Part shown: in pieces, positions 9,082 to 18,894 of the stretch
How the letters are laid out: every line of letters starts with the position of its first letter
How positions within the stretch are numbered: position 1 is the stretch's first letter
From: Bacteroidota bacterium
GTDB lineage: Bacteria; Bacteroidota; Bacteroidia; Chitinophagales; UBA8649
Direction: 5' to 3'
NCBI GenBank assembly: GCA_002862745.1
Contig: PKDX01000043.1
Coordinates: forward strand, 1-57,520
Length of the DNA: 57,520 nucleotides
Position numbers and translations under genes: made by a program
Notes under the pieces: model-generated
Told to the model about the DNA's origin: nothing
The model's input: the letters and a program-made list of their open reading frames with translations, nothing else
Database searches by the model: none

Positions 9082-10860
9082 TTACCGTGATTTTGGATCA
9101 AGTGCTGAGGCCAAACCTTCCCCTAATAGATTAAACATAGTTACCGTCAAGAAGATGGCAACCCCAGGGAATACGGCAAGCCACCAACCCTCGGGATGAG
9201 CTCTAGAGTCGGCTAACATTTTGCCCCATGTGGCCGTTTCTGCCTCTACCCCAATGCCTAAGAAAGAAAGGGAAGACTCGATCAAAATAGCCGAAGCTAC
9301 ACCAAAGGCAATGGCAATTAATACAGATGTCAGCGCATTGGGTAATGCATGACGGAGGATAATACGAAAGTTCTTAAAACCAAGGGCCTGTGCCGCTTCG
9401 ATAAACTCAAGGTTGCGCACGCGAAGTAATTCTCCTCGCATGAATCGGGCTATGCGAGTCCATGTGGTAAATCCGATAACCGCCATAACAAGGAGTATAC
9501 CTCCACCGCCATCCTCGGATTGGTAAACGGCAACAGCTGCCAAGATCAATAATAGTCGAGGAATGGAGATAAATACTTCAATTACACGAGAAATCCATAA
9601 ATCAACAGGGATATTTACTTCTCCGTTAACCCAATGTTCTCGGTCAAAACGCGCAGCAATGAGGCCACCGAGTTTTGTCGGAATTTGAAATAGTAAGAAG
9701 ATTACTAGGCCTGTAATGAGGAGTTTGAGTTTGCCCATCATGGAAGACAGTTGGCATATATTTCCAAAGTTTGCCCATAGACCGTCTTGAGACGGTGTCT
9801 TTATACAGCTTTCTGCATTTACATCATACTGAAAATAAGAGGCTAGCCAAGGTGCAAGAACTAGCAAGAAAATAATGTTGAGCGCCCACCAAAATCTTTT
9901 ACTTCCATGGTTTTCATCGGTAAAGAAAGCTTGAAGAGAAGGAATATGTCGAAATACCTTAAAGGGTCGCCCATTCCTCATCCAATACCAAATGTTGGGA
10001 ATCAAGAAGACGATAAAAAAGGTATAGGCAATGAGTACTATTCGTAGTAGACTGGCAAGCCCACCAGGGAGCTCCGCTAAAGAGGAATATCGATCAGGGT
10101 TTAACTTTTGATGATAAAAGGTCGGTAACCATAAGAATAAGGCAAACAATAAGAGGATCACAAAGGGGATGGATAACAATAGTGCAATCCGTTTAACCTT
10201 AAGTCGGTTATCTCCAAAATATCCTGCAATCGCACCAACTAAGATCCCGATAATCGAAGCAATTCCCATGGATATTACTCCAACAAGTACAGCGATGCGG
10301 CAGCCATGAATCAGCCTTGACATCATATCTTCTCCTCGAAGGTTGGTTCCCGCTGTATGGCATTTCCAAGCCTTCGGGTTGTTTTTGTCTTCATCGGCAT
10401 GTTCTCCAAGAATCTGTTCGGAACACTTCGGGCTTTTATACTGCACATTGAGTTGATCCGCTTCATTTGGCGAATAGGGAATAAGAGGCCAGATTTGACG
10501 TTCAAGTTTGCCATCTGCTCTCAGCTGTTTCCAGTCACAGGTATTAGGGTCTTTACAAACACTTAGTGAGTCTCCACATGCCTCGCTTTTGTCGCACGGG
10601 CTTTTCCCTCCGAAGGTCTCCTGCCAAGAGGCTTTAAAAGAAGCAATGGCTGGCCAGTGGACTTCGCCGTCAGTGGTTTTTGCCATTATGGGACGATCAT
10701 TGGCTAACATCGGGGCAAAGACCCCAACAAATACAATAAATGCGATGAGTATTAGGGATATTCTTGCAGGGATATTTTTTCGAAACTTCCGCTTAACAAT
10801 TCCCCAGTAGCTCTGATCTAGGGGCTTACTCGCTTTGTTCTTTTGCTTCTTATCGATCAT
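9082..10860 (-). CDS. Peptide-type ABC transporter permease, OppC/DppC-like with insertions
   Basis: Inner-membrane subunit of a peptide/nickel-type ABC importer. The OppC core is clear: a first membrane helix at about 33-52, then HTAGTNLRGEDMMSRLIHG at 168-186, and the ATPase-contacting EAA loop EAAQALGFKNFRIILRHALP. At 592 residues it is about twice the usual 280-330. One insertion, roughly 55-167, is extracytoplasmic and contains six cysteines (89, 95, 102, 108, 146, 167). A second, roughly 218-418, brings additional hydrophobic helices between GAIAGYFGD and the IPRLLLIL segment. It overlaps the upstream OppB-like gene by 4 bp, so the two are translationally coupled. No ATPase gene is in the window. 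Confidence 0.92.
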   Translation of the reverse strand: MIDKKQKNKASKPLDQSYWGIVKRKFRKNIPARISLILIAFIVFVGVFAPMLANDRPIMAKTTDGEVHWPAIASFKASWQETFGGKSPCDKSEACGDSLSVCKDPNTCDWKQLRADGKLERQIWPLIPYSPNEADQLNVQYKSPKCSEQILGEHADEDKNNPKAWKCHTAGTNLRGEDMMSRLIHGCRIAVLVGVISMGIASIIGILVGAIAGYFGDNRLKVKRIALLLSIPFVILLLFALFLWLPTFYHQKLNPDRYSSLAELPGGLASLLRIVLIAYTFFIVFLIPNIWYWMRNGRPFKVFRHIPSLQAFFTDENHGSKRFWWALNIIFLLVLAPWLASYFQYDVNAESCIKTPSQDGLWANFGNICQLSSMMGKLKLLITGLVIFLLFQIPTKLGGLIAARFDREHWVNGEVNIPVDLWISRVIEVFISIPRLLLILAAVAVYQSEDGGGGILLVMAVIGFTTWTRIARFMRGELLRVRNLEFIEAAQALGFKNFRIILRHALPNALTSVLIAIAFGVASAILIESSLSFLGIGVEAETATWGKMLADSRAHPEGWWLAVFPGVAIFLTVTMFNLLGEGLASALDPKSR

Positions 10861-12920
10861 GACTTCTTGGTAAATGAGATTCTTGGATCAACTAATGCAT
10901 AAATGATATCTGCCACGAGAATACCAATAATGGTAAGGGTAGAAGAAATCATAAGCACAGTAAGTACAATAGGGTAGTCTCTAGTTAAAATAGCCTGAAA
11001 GGCAATGCTCCCCATACCCGGAATTCCAAAGATTTGTTCAATAATAACCGATCCGGAAATCATTAATGGGAACAATCCCGCAAAGAGGGTTATAATTGGA
11101 ATTAGTGAATTTCGGAAGGTATGCTTCCATAGTACTTTACCTTCTGGCAGCCCTTTCGCTCGGGCCGTGCGGATAAAGTCCATTCGGACTACATTGACCA
11201 CACCACCGCGCATTTGAATGGCCAAGTAAGCCAAACTTCCAATTGTCACAGTAAACAAGGGTGCTATAAAGTGATATAACGTGCTACCAAATTTTTGCCA
11301 AACGGTATAATTCTCTGGATTAATAGAAATTCTTAGGTCTACGGGACCTCCAACCGGAAATAGGTCTGTCCATGCGCCATAATTCGGACTGGTAAAAAAC
11401 ACAATAACCAAGGTTCCCACCCAGAAGACCGGCAGGGAGTAGAGAATAAAGAGAATAATCGTTGTAACACGATCAAACACTTTACCTTGATATTTGGCCA
11501 TGTACACCCCAAGAGGAATCGCTAAGAAGTAGGCGAGCACTACGGCAAGAATGTTAAGTAGGGCAGTCCAAGGCAGGGCAACGCGAATTTTACGAGCAAC
11601 TTTTTGATCATCAATATAGCTTGTTCCAAAGTCACCGCGTAAAATCCCCCAATGCGGCTGATCTCCAATGTAGTCGGGATAGTAGGTGATTTTCCACTCA
11701 TAACCAGAACGCAACGCAGGATTGATTTTCTTAGGATTGATAGTGTCCCCGTTGTGGAATTCAAAGTAGCCGTTGTTGAGGAGCTCTATAGAAGTTGGAT
11801 TAAAGATTTGATCGTAGGCATCTCCTGGCCTTTCCCACATTTCAATACGGAAATAGGATTTTTCACGATCGGGAAGATCTACTACAAAGGCATCTCCATT
11901 ACTATATTTTTCACGAGCTAATACGACATGTTTTTCCTGAAACCAGGGAGCATCACCAAACAGCCAAGTATGATATTGGCTATGCTTGCCATACCATTTT
12001 AATGATGGTTTGTACAAAAGATTGGTGGTTGGCTCTGTCTTTAGTTTATTGAATGCAAGTTCAAGACCAGAAAACGAAGAATCAAGATGGCTTAATACAA
12101 GAAAACTCGTGTCATACTGTAGGCTGAGCTCAATAAAGGTTGCAGAGTCAAGCACCACGGCACTGCTATCCAAGGAGACGGTAACTATATTACAATGAGA
12201 TGCAATCGCGTTGACTTCCTTTTGGAAGGCGGACATGGCCTCAGCTATGCGTGCACTATCCTCGACTACACCCCATAGGGAATCTTGGTGAATCGTAATG
12301 GATAGGGAAAGATCTTCTCTTAGTGTAAGCGAATCAAGGCTATCAATTGACACACCTTCTGCTAGCCGGAAGGAATGCGTTGTCTGTTGTGCTGTATCAG
12401 ATGTCTTGCGAACAAGGGAATCCATTTTTACTAGGTCCCGTTCGATGTCTTTGGTCCATACTCGTGTTCGAATATTGGTAAAGAGCGTACTCATATCATT
12501 GAGCGCCCTGTTTCGGCGATCACTTGGTATCGCATTATCTAGCGGCTTAACCGTGGCTACTTCAAAATCGTAGAGTGCTTTGTCAAAAATTTGAATGGCA
12601 TCCCAATTACCATACGCTTTAATAAGCTCTTGATAGCGTAAGCGCTCTCTTTTATTGATAATTCGATGGAAGGTGTCAGGGTAGGCCTGATTGGTTAGAG
12701 TGAAGTAGAATGCTGGACGATCTAAGCCTAAATCTCGGCTGACTTTTGCATAGTCTTGACCTCCGCTTTGTTCCATTACCCCGTCGGGATTGGCTTTTCC
12801 TTTGACTTTATTTAAGACGGGGTCTCCGGGAGTAATCAGGCTCAACCCAAAGGTGACAAGAGAAATCACAAACAATGTTGGGATCGCAATGATCAACCGT
12901 TTAAAAATATATTTTATCAT
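10857..12920 (-). CDS. Peptide-type ABC transporter permease, OppB/DppB-like with very large insertion
   Basis: Partner permease of the importer. It has the classic OppB start (MIKYIFKRLIIAIPTLFVIS, then FGLSLITPGDPV and LGLDRP), the conserved GDFGTSY at 429-435, and the EAA-type loop RTARAKGLPEGKVLWKHTFR before GIPGMGSIAF. Total length is 687 against about 310-350 usually. The excess is one extracytoplasmic block, residues about 75-425, containing charged helical and Ser/Asp-rich segments and a recognisable QYHTWLFGD island at 315-323. This suggests two insertions around the normal QYxxWL motif. The gene follows the binding-protein gene by 20 bp and overlaps the next permease by 4 bp. Confidence 0.92.
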   Translation of the reverse strand: MIKYIFKRLIIAIPTLFVISLVTFGLSLITPGDPVLNKVKGKANPDGVMEQSGGQDYAKVSRDLGLDRPAFYFTLTNQAYPDTFHRIINKRERLRYQELIKAYGNWDAIQIFDKALYDFEVATVKPLDNAIPSDRRNRALNDMSTLFTNIRTRVWTKDIERDLVKMDSLVRKTSDTAQQTTHSFRLAEGVSIDSLDSLTLREDLSLSITIHQDSLWGVVEDSARIAEAMSAFQKEVNAIASHCNIVTVSLDSSAVVLDSATFIELSLQYDTSFLVLSHLDSSFSGLELAFNKLKTEPTTNLLYKPSLKWYGKHSQYHTWLFGDAPWFQEKHVVLAREKYSNGDAFVVDLPDREKSYFRIEMWERPGDAYDQIFNPTSIELLNNGYFEFHNGDTINPKKINPALRSGYEWKITYYPDYIGDQPHWGILRGDFGTSYIDDQKVARKIRVALPWTALLNILAVVLAYFLAIPLGVYMAKYQGKVFDRVTTIILFILYSLPVFWVGTLVIVFFTSPNYGAWTDLFPVGGPVDLRISINPENYTVWQKFGSTLYHFIAPLFTVTIGSLAYLAIQMRGGVVNVVRMDFIRTARAKGLPEGKVLWKHTFRNSLIPIITLFAGLFPLMISGSVIIEQIFGIPGMGSIAFQAILTRDYPIVLTVLMISSTLTIIGILVADIIYALVDPRISFTKKS

Positions 12921-12940
12921 GGTACGGTGCTAACTAAGGA

Positions 12941-14704
12941 TTACAAATTGGGTTTCCAAAGGGCCACATTATATCCTGGTCTTGTGGCAAGTCCATATGC
13001 ATTATCAAAGCGTTTGCTAATAATCAACTTTTTGTTCCCTGACCAAAGAAAAATATAGGGACACTCTCGATGGATGATGGCTTGAAATTCTCGATACATT
13101 TCATTGCGCTTTGTCTCATCAAGTTCCCCTCGTATCGAGTCGATAAGCGCATCGGATTGGGCGTCTCCAAATCCAACAAAGTTGGATCCTGCATTTTTAT
13201 AGGAGTCGGTATGCCATAACTGTTTAAAGTCATCAAGTCCTGGATCCTTAATCCATCCCATGATAATCATTTGATAGTCTCTGCGGTCTATTTCTTCAAG
13301 TAAAACCGTCCACTCTCTCGCCTCCATGACAAAATCTACCCCTATACGTTTGAGGGACTCTTTAAAGTGCTTTCCAATTTCTATGGCACTCTGGCTTCCG
13401 GAAGAGTATTTAAAGGAAACCCTTAGTTCAACCCTTTCGCCATCGATTTCTTTTTCTAGAAATTCTGAACCCATTTTCCATCCTGCCGCTTCGAGCAATT
13501 TGGCCGCAGTATCTAGATTGTAGTGGTAAGGCGGTAAATCGCTGTTGTAATATGGCATACTTAGGTGAACAGGAGATTGTACAGGCTTAGCTAGCCCATA
13601 GCTCAAGGTCTTAAGGAGATAGTCTTTTTCGAGGGCAAAGGTTAGCGCTTGGCGTACACGTCGATCACTGAGCACAGGGTCTCGCATATTGAGCCCCAAA
13701 AAAGAGTAGGAGTTGCCGGCTGGAGTGTCAAGCTTGTAATGGGCATCAAGAGTGCCCTCGTCAAGGAATTTACGATAGTCTTTGGCTCGTATTCGATCAA
13801 CGATATCAAACTGTTGTTCAAAGAGTCTTTCTTTAACGGACACATCGGACTCTTCCACCATAAAGACCACTTGGTCTACGTTGTTTTCAAGGCCAATAAC
13901 TTCTTCTTGAACATTATCTCCCCACCAGTCCTTTTTTCTATCTAAAATGAGAAGATCATTTTTTTGGTCCCATTTAATCAACTCGTAGGGTCCTGAACCA
14001 AAAGCCAGCTGGCGTTTGAACATATCTTGTGAAAAGAAGTCTGCTTGCTTGTCTAAGTCTTCATTGCCTTCTTCCAAGTGTTTTGCGCCATTGGCATTAA
14101 GGTCGGTAACGGAGTATGGTCCTAGTAAATCATCGGGGTCATAGCGATATCGGGGCAGTATGTGTTGTGTGGTTAAGGAACTCTCAGCAAGGATGTATTG
14201 CTTCTTGCAATAAAATTTAAAGTGTTTTGGGTCGTAGGGGTCAATCCAAATCGAATCGAGGTCTTCAAAATATGGTCGCTTATGTAGTGTTTCAGAAAAA
14301 GGATTTTTAATCATTCGATAGGTGTAATCCACATCATGGGCTGTAATGGGTGTCCCATTATCCCATGCAGCTTCTTCTCGAATGCGCATTTCCATGACCA
14401 TACCTCCGGAATAAGGACCCTTTGTTAAAATGGTGGTTTTGGGGTTTTCAATGAGCAATACTGGATTCATTGAAAAATCATTATCGTCGATTACCTGAAG
14501 GGTTTGGTAGAGATAATTTTGTATGGTTGAACTGTTGGCATCAGAAGACAACACGGCATTTAGGCTTTCCGGCTTCGAAGGCAAATAGACCCACACACTT
14601 TCCTCTCTTCCTTCATTTTCACCAAGGTTGCAACTGCTGAGTAGAGCACTAAAAACAAAAGCGATTAGGCTGATGTTAAATCCGTATCGAAGCATGGTCT
14701 TCAT
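12941..14704 (-). CDS. Peptide-binding lipoprotein of ABC importer (SBP family 5)
   Basis: Extracytoplasmic solute-binding protein for the adjacent permeases. The true start is ATG 14704 (MKTMLRYGFN), giving 587 residues; the frame extends upstream only to a TTG. A lipoprotein signal ends at LLSSC, so Cys25 should be lipidated. The family-5 framework is visible: SVWVYLPSKPESLNAVLSSD, a domain around AAWDNGTPITAHDVDYTYRM, then VRQALTFALEKDYLL, and YFxLWSG-type C-terminal segments. First gene of a three-gene minus-strand operon. A TTTG at 17 bp from TATTTTG upstream, partly inside the divergent gene, could be its promoter. Substrate (oligopeptide or other) is not decidable. Confidence 0.93.
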   Translation of the reverse strand: MKTMLRYGFNISLIAFVFSALLSSCNLGENEGREESVWVYLPSKPESLNAVLSSDANSSTIQNYLYQTLQVIDDNDFSMNPVLLIENPKTTILTKGPYSGGMVMEMRIREEAAWDNGTPITAHDVDYTYRMIKNPFSETLHKRPYFEDLDSIWIDPYDPKHFKFYCKKQYILAESSLTTQHILPRYRYDPDDLLGPYSVTDLNANGAKHLEEGNEDLDKQADFFSQDMFKRQLAFGSGPYELIKWDQKNDLLILDRKKDWWGDNVQEEVIGLENNVDQVVFMVEESDVSVKERLFEQQFDIVDRIRAKDYRKFLDEGTLDAHYKLDTPAGNSYSFLGLNMRDPVLSDRRVRQALTFALEKDYLLKTLSYGLAKPVQSPVHLSMPYYNSDLPPYHYNLDTAAKLLEAAGWKMGSEFLEKEIDGERVELRVSFKYSSGSQSAIEIGKHFKESLKRIGVDFVMEAREWTVLLEEIDRRDYQMIIMGWIKDPGLDDFKQLWHTDSYKNAGSNFVGFGDAQSDALIDSIRGELDETKRNEMYREFQAIIHRECPYIFLWSGNKKLIISKRFDNAYGLATRPGYNVALWKPNL

Positions 14705-14752
14705 AGATATTTCTTTAACGGTATTCAATAAATAACCAAAATACGCAATCTC

Positions 14753-15670
14753 ATGGTTTCCAAAGGGAATTCTGTTCTTGTTACTGGAGCAACAGGGCTC
14801 GTGGGAAGGCAGCTTTGTAAAGAACTTTTAAAATGCGGCTATTCGGTGCGTGTGTTATCGAGGTCTAATCGAAATATGGAGGGTTGTACATGTTTTTTAT
14901 GGGATATTGAGGCCAAAAAAATCGATCCGAAAGCATTTGAGGGAGTTTCTGCCATTATTCACCTGGCCGGCGCGGGAGTTGGTGATCGCCGTTGGACTAC
15001 ACGCTATAAACAACAAATCTACGATAGCCGTATAGAGAGTACTAGGCTACTGATTAATACGCTGAAAACTATCGACCACACGGTAGATTCCTTTATATCG
15101 GCAAGTGCGGTGGGCTATTATAATGATCATGGTTCAGAATGGATTACCGAAGAAGCTCCTATGGCAGAAGAGTTTATCGCAAGATTGTGCAGAGATTGGG
15201 AGTCGGAAGGGCAAGGTGCTGAGGCCTTGGGTATTCGTTACGTAGCCTTGCGAATTGGCCTTGTACTCAGCAGAAAAGCAGGGTTTTTACCCAAAACAAC
15301 GATGACACTTTCCCTTCGTATGCTCAATTACTTTGGCAACGGACAACACTATTATGCATGGATTCATGAAAAGGATGTTGTGAACATGTTTTGCCATGCA
15401 TTAACCAATTTGTCGGTGCGTGGTGTGTACAATGCAGTAGCTCCCAACCCAATTCCTCAAAAGAAGATGCTTGCCGAATTAAAGAAGGTTTTATCCAAGG
15501 CATTAGTCATGCTTCCTGTGCCAACCTTTGCTCTACGCATTGTGCTTGGAGAAATGGCACGTGTAGTGGTCTTTAGTCAGCGCGTCAGTGCTCAAAAAAT
15601 ATTGGATACTGGATTTACCTTTTCATTCGATAAGGTGGATGAGGCCTTTTCTGATTTGTATTCGGCATAG
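14753..15670 (+). CDS. TIGR01777-family SDR (epimerase-like, YfcH type)
   Basis: Extended SDR of 305 residues. The nucleotide-binding motif is VTGATGLVGRQL near 9-20. The family-typical IIHLAGAGVGDRRWT and the SRIESTRLL, SASAVGYY and EEAP segments match the TIGR01777/YfcH group, with a C-terminal DUF1731-like part (PNPIPQKKMLAELKKVL). The physiological substrate of the group is unknown, although a nucleotide-sugar epimerase fold is expected. Starts at ATG 14753, 48 bp from the divergent lipoprotein gene, and ends 5 bp before the convergent helicase gene. Here a small hairpin GCCTGATTAGGC sits at the junction. Confidence 0.9.
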   Translation: MVSKGNSVLVTGATGLVGRQLCKELLKCGYSVRVLSRSNRNMEGCTCFLWDIEAKKIDPKAFEGVSAIIHLAGAGVGDRRWTTRYKQQIYDSRIESTRLLINTLKTIDHTVDSFISASAVGYYNDHGSEWITEEAPMAEEFIARLCRDWESEGQGAEALGIRYVALRIGLVLSRKAGFLPKTTMTLSLRMLNYFGNGQHYYAWIHEKDVVNMFCHALTNLSVRGVYNAVAPNPIPQKKMLAELKKVLSKALVMLPVPTFALRIVLGEMARVVVFSQRVSAQKILDTGFTFSFDKVDEAFSDLYSA

Positions 15671-15675
15671 CCTGA

Positions 15676-18600
15676 TTAGGCAGAGGTAGACTGATGTAAG
15701 CTACACCATTCACAATCTTCTTTGCCGCAGCCTTCGAATTCGAAACGTTGGATTTTGCCATAGACTTCTTTGATTTGTTGAATCACTGCAGACACATCCT
15801 CTTGACTAATGTCTACAAAGTGCGGTTCTTGCGCCTTGTCATCTTTTTGTTCTACATACTGAAACTGAACGGACCCTACGGTACCCTGGATATCGATGGG
15901 GTGATGTGCATATTGTAGAAGAATGTAATAGAATACGGCTTGCCTCCAATAATCCCCTCCATATTGTGCCACATGATGAGAGGTGCCTTGCACAACACTT
16001 TGGTTAGGCCGATTAAAAGGCCTATAGGTATTGTTGAATTTTCCTGTCTTATAGTCGAAGACATGCCAAGTCGACTCAAGCTTATCAATCCGGTCGATAT
16101 TACCCCGGATTTCGATTCCTTCGATATTTGCTTTGACCTTTAACTCGTTTCTGCGGTTGGTGTTTGGCGAAACAGGGTGTTGCTGTAAGTAGTTTTCAAG
16201 TACTTCTTTTCCATAACTATAGAAATCTTCAAATTCTTCTTGACTAAACACCTCTTTATTTCGTTGAAGATGGCGCTGAAATGCCTTGTAGCTCTGATCG
16301 AGCTGCACGTCACCTTGGGCATCTGAGTACTTATCAAATAATACTTCAAGGGCCTTATGAACGGCGCTTCCAAACTGAGCTGCGGGAGACATAGGAGACG
16401 GTAAACGCAGTAGATTGAGGTAGTAGAATTGAAGAGGGCATTTTAAAAAGTTATTAAGATGCGTAACACTCATGACATAGTTATCCAATGCAAATTGGAG
16501 CATATCGCGGTTATCTGGATCCGCATGCAGTACATTTCCTTGTTCAAGGGATTGCTGTAAAAAATCCGCATAGACACTGCTCTCGATGTGTTGTGGACTA
16601 TGGTGTTGGGTGTTCTCATCGTCCTTTCGTTCAGCAAGTAATTCGCTGATAAACTGACATTCGACGAGGCTTTTATTGGTGTTGCTTTGGAGGGGGTAGG
16701 AAATGTATAAACGGCGTTTGGGTCGGGTTATTCCCACATAGAAAAGCCGTCTAGCATCTTCTACATCAATATTGGAGTCCATGCTCTCCGGGGTAGGCGG
16801 TAACTTGAAACGACTTCGGACACCTGACGTCCAGGTTTTGTGATCGTTTCCAATCATAAACACCGTATCAAATTCCAAGCCTTTTGAACCATGAAGCGTC
16901 ATAAACTGAACACCTTCCCCGCTATGAATAACCTTTTGCATTCTTAGGCCTATGTCATGGGTGTCTAGTAAATCGAGCGTATGAAGAAAGTCTTTGAGTC
17001 TAAGTGCCTTGTTTCGTTGAGTTTCCGCTTTAAGAAAATCAAAAAGCGTATTGATTTCTTGAAGGAGAAAGAGTTTGTTGGATTGGCCGTTAATCCAAGG
17101 CAGCATACCACATGTTTTTATGATTGAATTAAAAATATGCTGCAGGGGTTGGCTAAAGGCTTCGGCAATTAAGTTGTCGAGGGATTGTAAGGATTCAGCA
17201 ATTGCTGCAAAGGCCTCTTTCTCTTGGCTGGATTGTGCTCTTTGTATAAGGCGCTTACAATGCGATAACCACTGGAGGCGGTAATTCTTTCCATCAAACC
17301 TTTCTTCTCCTGCTTCAATTTGCTGAGCGATGGTTTGCTGAACGGAAATATGCACTCGACTGATACAAATTCCCGATAAGTCAAAACATGGGAAATGTAG
17401 AATCTTATGTAATAAATGTCCTCCCTTGAACGGGGACTGCATTTCGAGTTGCAGATATTTCATAATATCCTGAATCTGCTGGGTAAGTGCTTCCTCGAGA
17501 ATATTCGTTGTGCGCACGATTTGAATGGGGATGCCCACATGTTGGAAATACTGTGCTATGCGCTCTGCTGTGCTATGCTTTTTATAGAACACAGCAATGT
17601 CTTGATAGGCCAAGCCCTGTTGTTTGTGCAGAAACTGAATCTTCTCTGCTATTCCCGCGGCTTCTTGAAGGCCGTCTTCATAGGAAAGCACTGAAATGTT
17701 TTGATCAAAGTTTGCTTCATCAGAGGAAGCATGTAATGGATTGGGATGGCTCTGTTGAGCAAGTCGCTGGATATTGTTTCGAATAAGAACATCTGCTTCA
17801 TTGAGTATGCGCTGAGAAGAGCGATAGTTTCGTTGCAATTGAACAATACGTTCTTTTTCAAAAGCTTCTCCAAATGGACTTAGAAAGGACTCCTTGAAGT
17901 GTTCAATGTTTTCAACGTTTGCCCCTTGAAAGCGGTAAATGGATTGATCATCATCTCCAACGGCAAATAGATTGGGTTGGTCCCAAAAAGAGGCGAGCTG
18001 AAAGAGAATAGCATTTTGTATTCCATTGGTGTCTTGATACTCATCCACAAGTAGGTATTGAAACTGTTCTTGATAAGCCAATAAAAGCTCTTCATGATTT
18101 GTAAAGGCTTCATGGACAAATAGTAGCATATCTTGAAAATCAAACCGATGTTCTTCTTGGAGGATTTCTTGGTATTTAGGAAGAAGCTTACTGGCTTCAT
18201 ACGACCGTCTTAAGGGGTCCATCAGTTTGTTGTAGACCGAGGGTTTGATTTCTCCTTTTCTCTCTCCTTTCTTGTAGAGGTTATCCGGATTTTCTCCAAT
18301 GCTTGCCTCAAAGGCCTCCATTCTTTGTAGGTATTCCTCTTCGTCTACGCCTTCTTTCTTTAACTCATCAAAAAATTTCCGAAGGCCATTGACATCGAAA
18401 TACCGCATCTTTCTTCGACGAAGGGGATGGTTCCAATCAAGGTCGTCTATAATCTTCCGAATAAACTCCGCAGATTCTAAGTCAGATACGGGATCTAAGT
18501 CATCTAGATTAAAAATCTCTTTGTTTTCTTGAATTACTCGATTACAAAATCCATGGAAGGTGTGTATAGAAACCTTATGCGCCTGAGGGCCGATAAATTG

Positions 18601-18849
18601 AATAAGGCGGGCGCGCATAGCAGTTGCCCCCGCTTCAGTATAGGTCAGGCATAATATATTACTGGGGTCGGCATCGGTAGTTTCCAATATTCGCCCAATA
18701 CGCGCTGCTAAGATTTGAGTTTTTCCAGTACCTGGACCGGCTAAGACAAGCACGGGACCATCGACGAGATCTACTGCTCTTCGTTGTTCGGGATTAAGTC
18801 TTTGTAGCGCCTCTCTGTAGGCCGTGGAAGTTAATGCCATGTTATTCAT
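15676..18849 (-). CDS. UvrD/Rep-type helicase fused to PD-(D/E)XK nuclease with Fe-S cysteines
   Basis: A 1057-residue SF1A DNA helicase with a C-terminal nuclease. Helicase motifs are AGPGTGKT (37-44), VDEYQDT (268-274), GDDDQSIYRF (298-307), LQRNYRSSQ, TLHGSKGLEFD and FYVGITRPKRRLY. The C-terminal third has RecB/AddB-type nuclease features: LKCPLQFYY, GSAVHKALE, GNIDRID and the catalytic FDYKTGK. Three cysteines close the protein (C1041, C1046, C1049). With the Cys of LKCPLQ they match the four-Cys Fe-S arrangement of AddB nucleases. It therefore combines AddA-like motor and AddB-like nuclease in one chain. Likely role is DNA end processing or repair. Solitary gene. Confidence 0.92.
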   Translation of the reverse strand: MNNMALTSTAYREALQRLNPEQRRAVDLVDGPVLVLAGPGTGKTQILAARIGRILETTDADPSNILCLTYTEAGATAMRARLIQFIGPQAHKVSIHTFHGFCNRVIQENKEIFNLDDLDPVSDLESAEFIRKIIDDLDWNHPLRRRKMRYFDVNGLRKFFDELKKEGVDEEEYLQRMEAFEASIGENPDNLYKKGERKGEIKPSVYNKLMDPLRRSYEASKLLPKYQEILQEEHRFDFQDMLLFVHEAFTNHEELLLAYQEQFQYLLVDEYQDTNGIQNAILFQLASFWDQPNLFAVGDDDQSIYRFQGANVENIEHFKESFLSPFGEAFEKERIVQLQRNYRSSQRILNEADVLIRNNIQRLAQQSHPNPLHASSDEANFDQNISVLSYEDGLQEAAGIAEKIQFLHKQQGLAYQDIAVFYKKHSTAERIAQYFQHVGIPIQIVRTTNILEEALTQQIQDIMKYLQLEMQSPFKGGHLLHKILHFPCFDLSGICISRVHISVQQTIAQQIEAGEERFDGKNYRLQWLSHCKRLIQRAQSSQEKEAFAAIAESLQSLDNLIAEAFSQPLQHIFNSIIKTCGMLPWINGQSNKLFLLQEINTLFDFLKAETQRNKALRLKDFLHTLDLLDTHDIGLRMQKVIHSGEGVQFMTLHGSKGLEFDTVFMIGNDHKTWTSGVRSRFKLPPTPESMDSNIDVEDARRLFYVGITRPKRRLYISYPLQSNTNKSLVECQFISELLAERKDDENTQHHSPQHIESSVYADFLQQSLEQGNVLHADPDNRDMLQFALDNYVMSVTHLNNFLKCPLQFYYLNLLRLPSPMSPAAQFGSAVHKALEVLFDKYSDAQGDVQLDQSYKAFQRHLQRNKEVFSQEEFEDFYSYGKEVLENYLQQHPVSPNTNRRNELKVKANIEGIEIRGNIDRIDKLESTWHVFDYKTGKFNNTYRPFNRPNQSVVQGTSHHVAQYGGDYWRQAVFYYILLQYAHHPIDIQGTVGSVQFQYVEQKDDKAQEPHFVDISQEDVSAVIQQIKEVYGKIQRFEFEGCGKEDCEWCSLHQSTSA

Positions 18850-18894
18850 CTATACAGGTGAATATAACAGCTTTCTCCTCCTTCTATATGTGGT

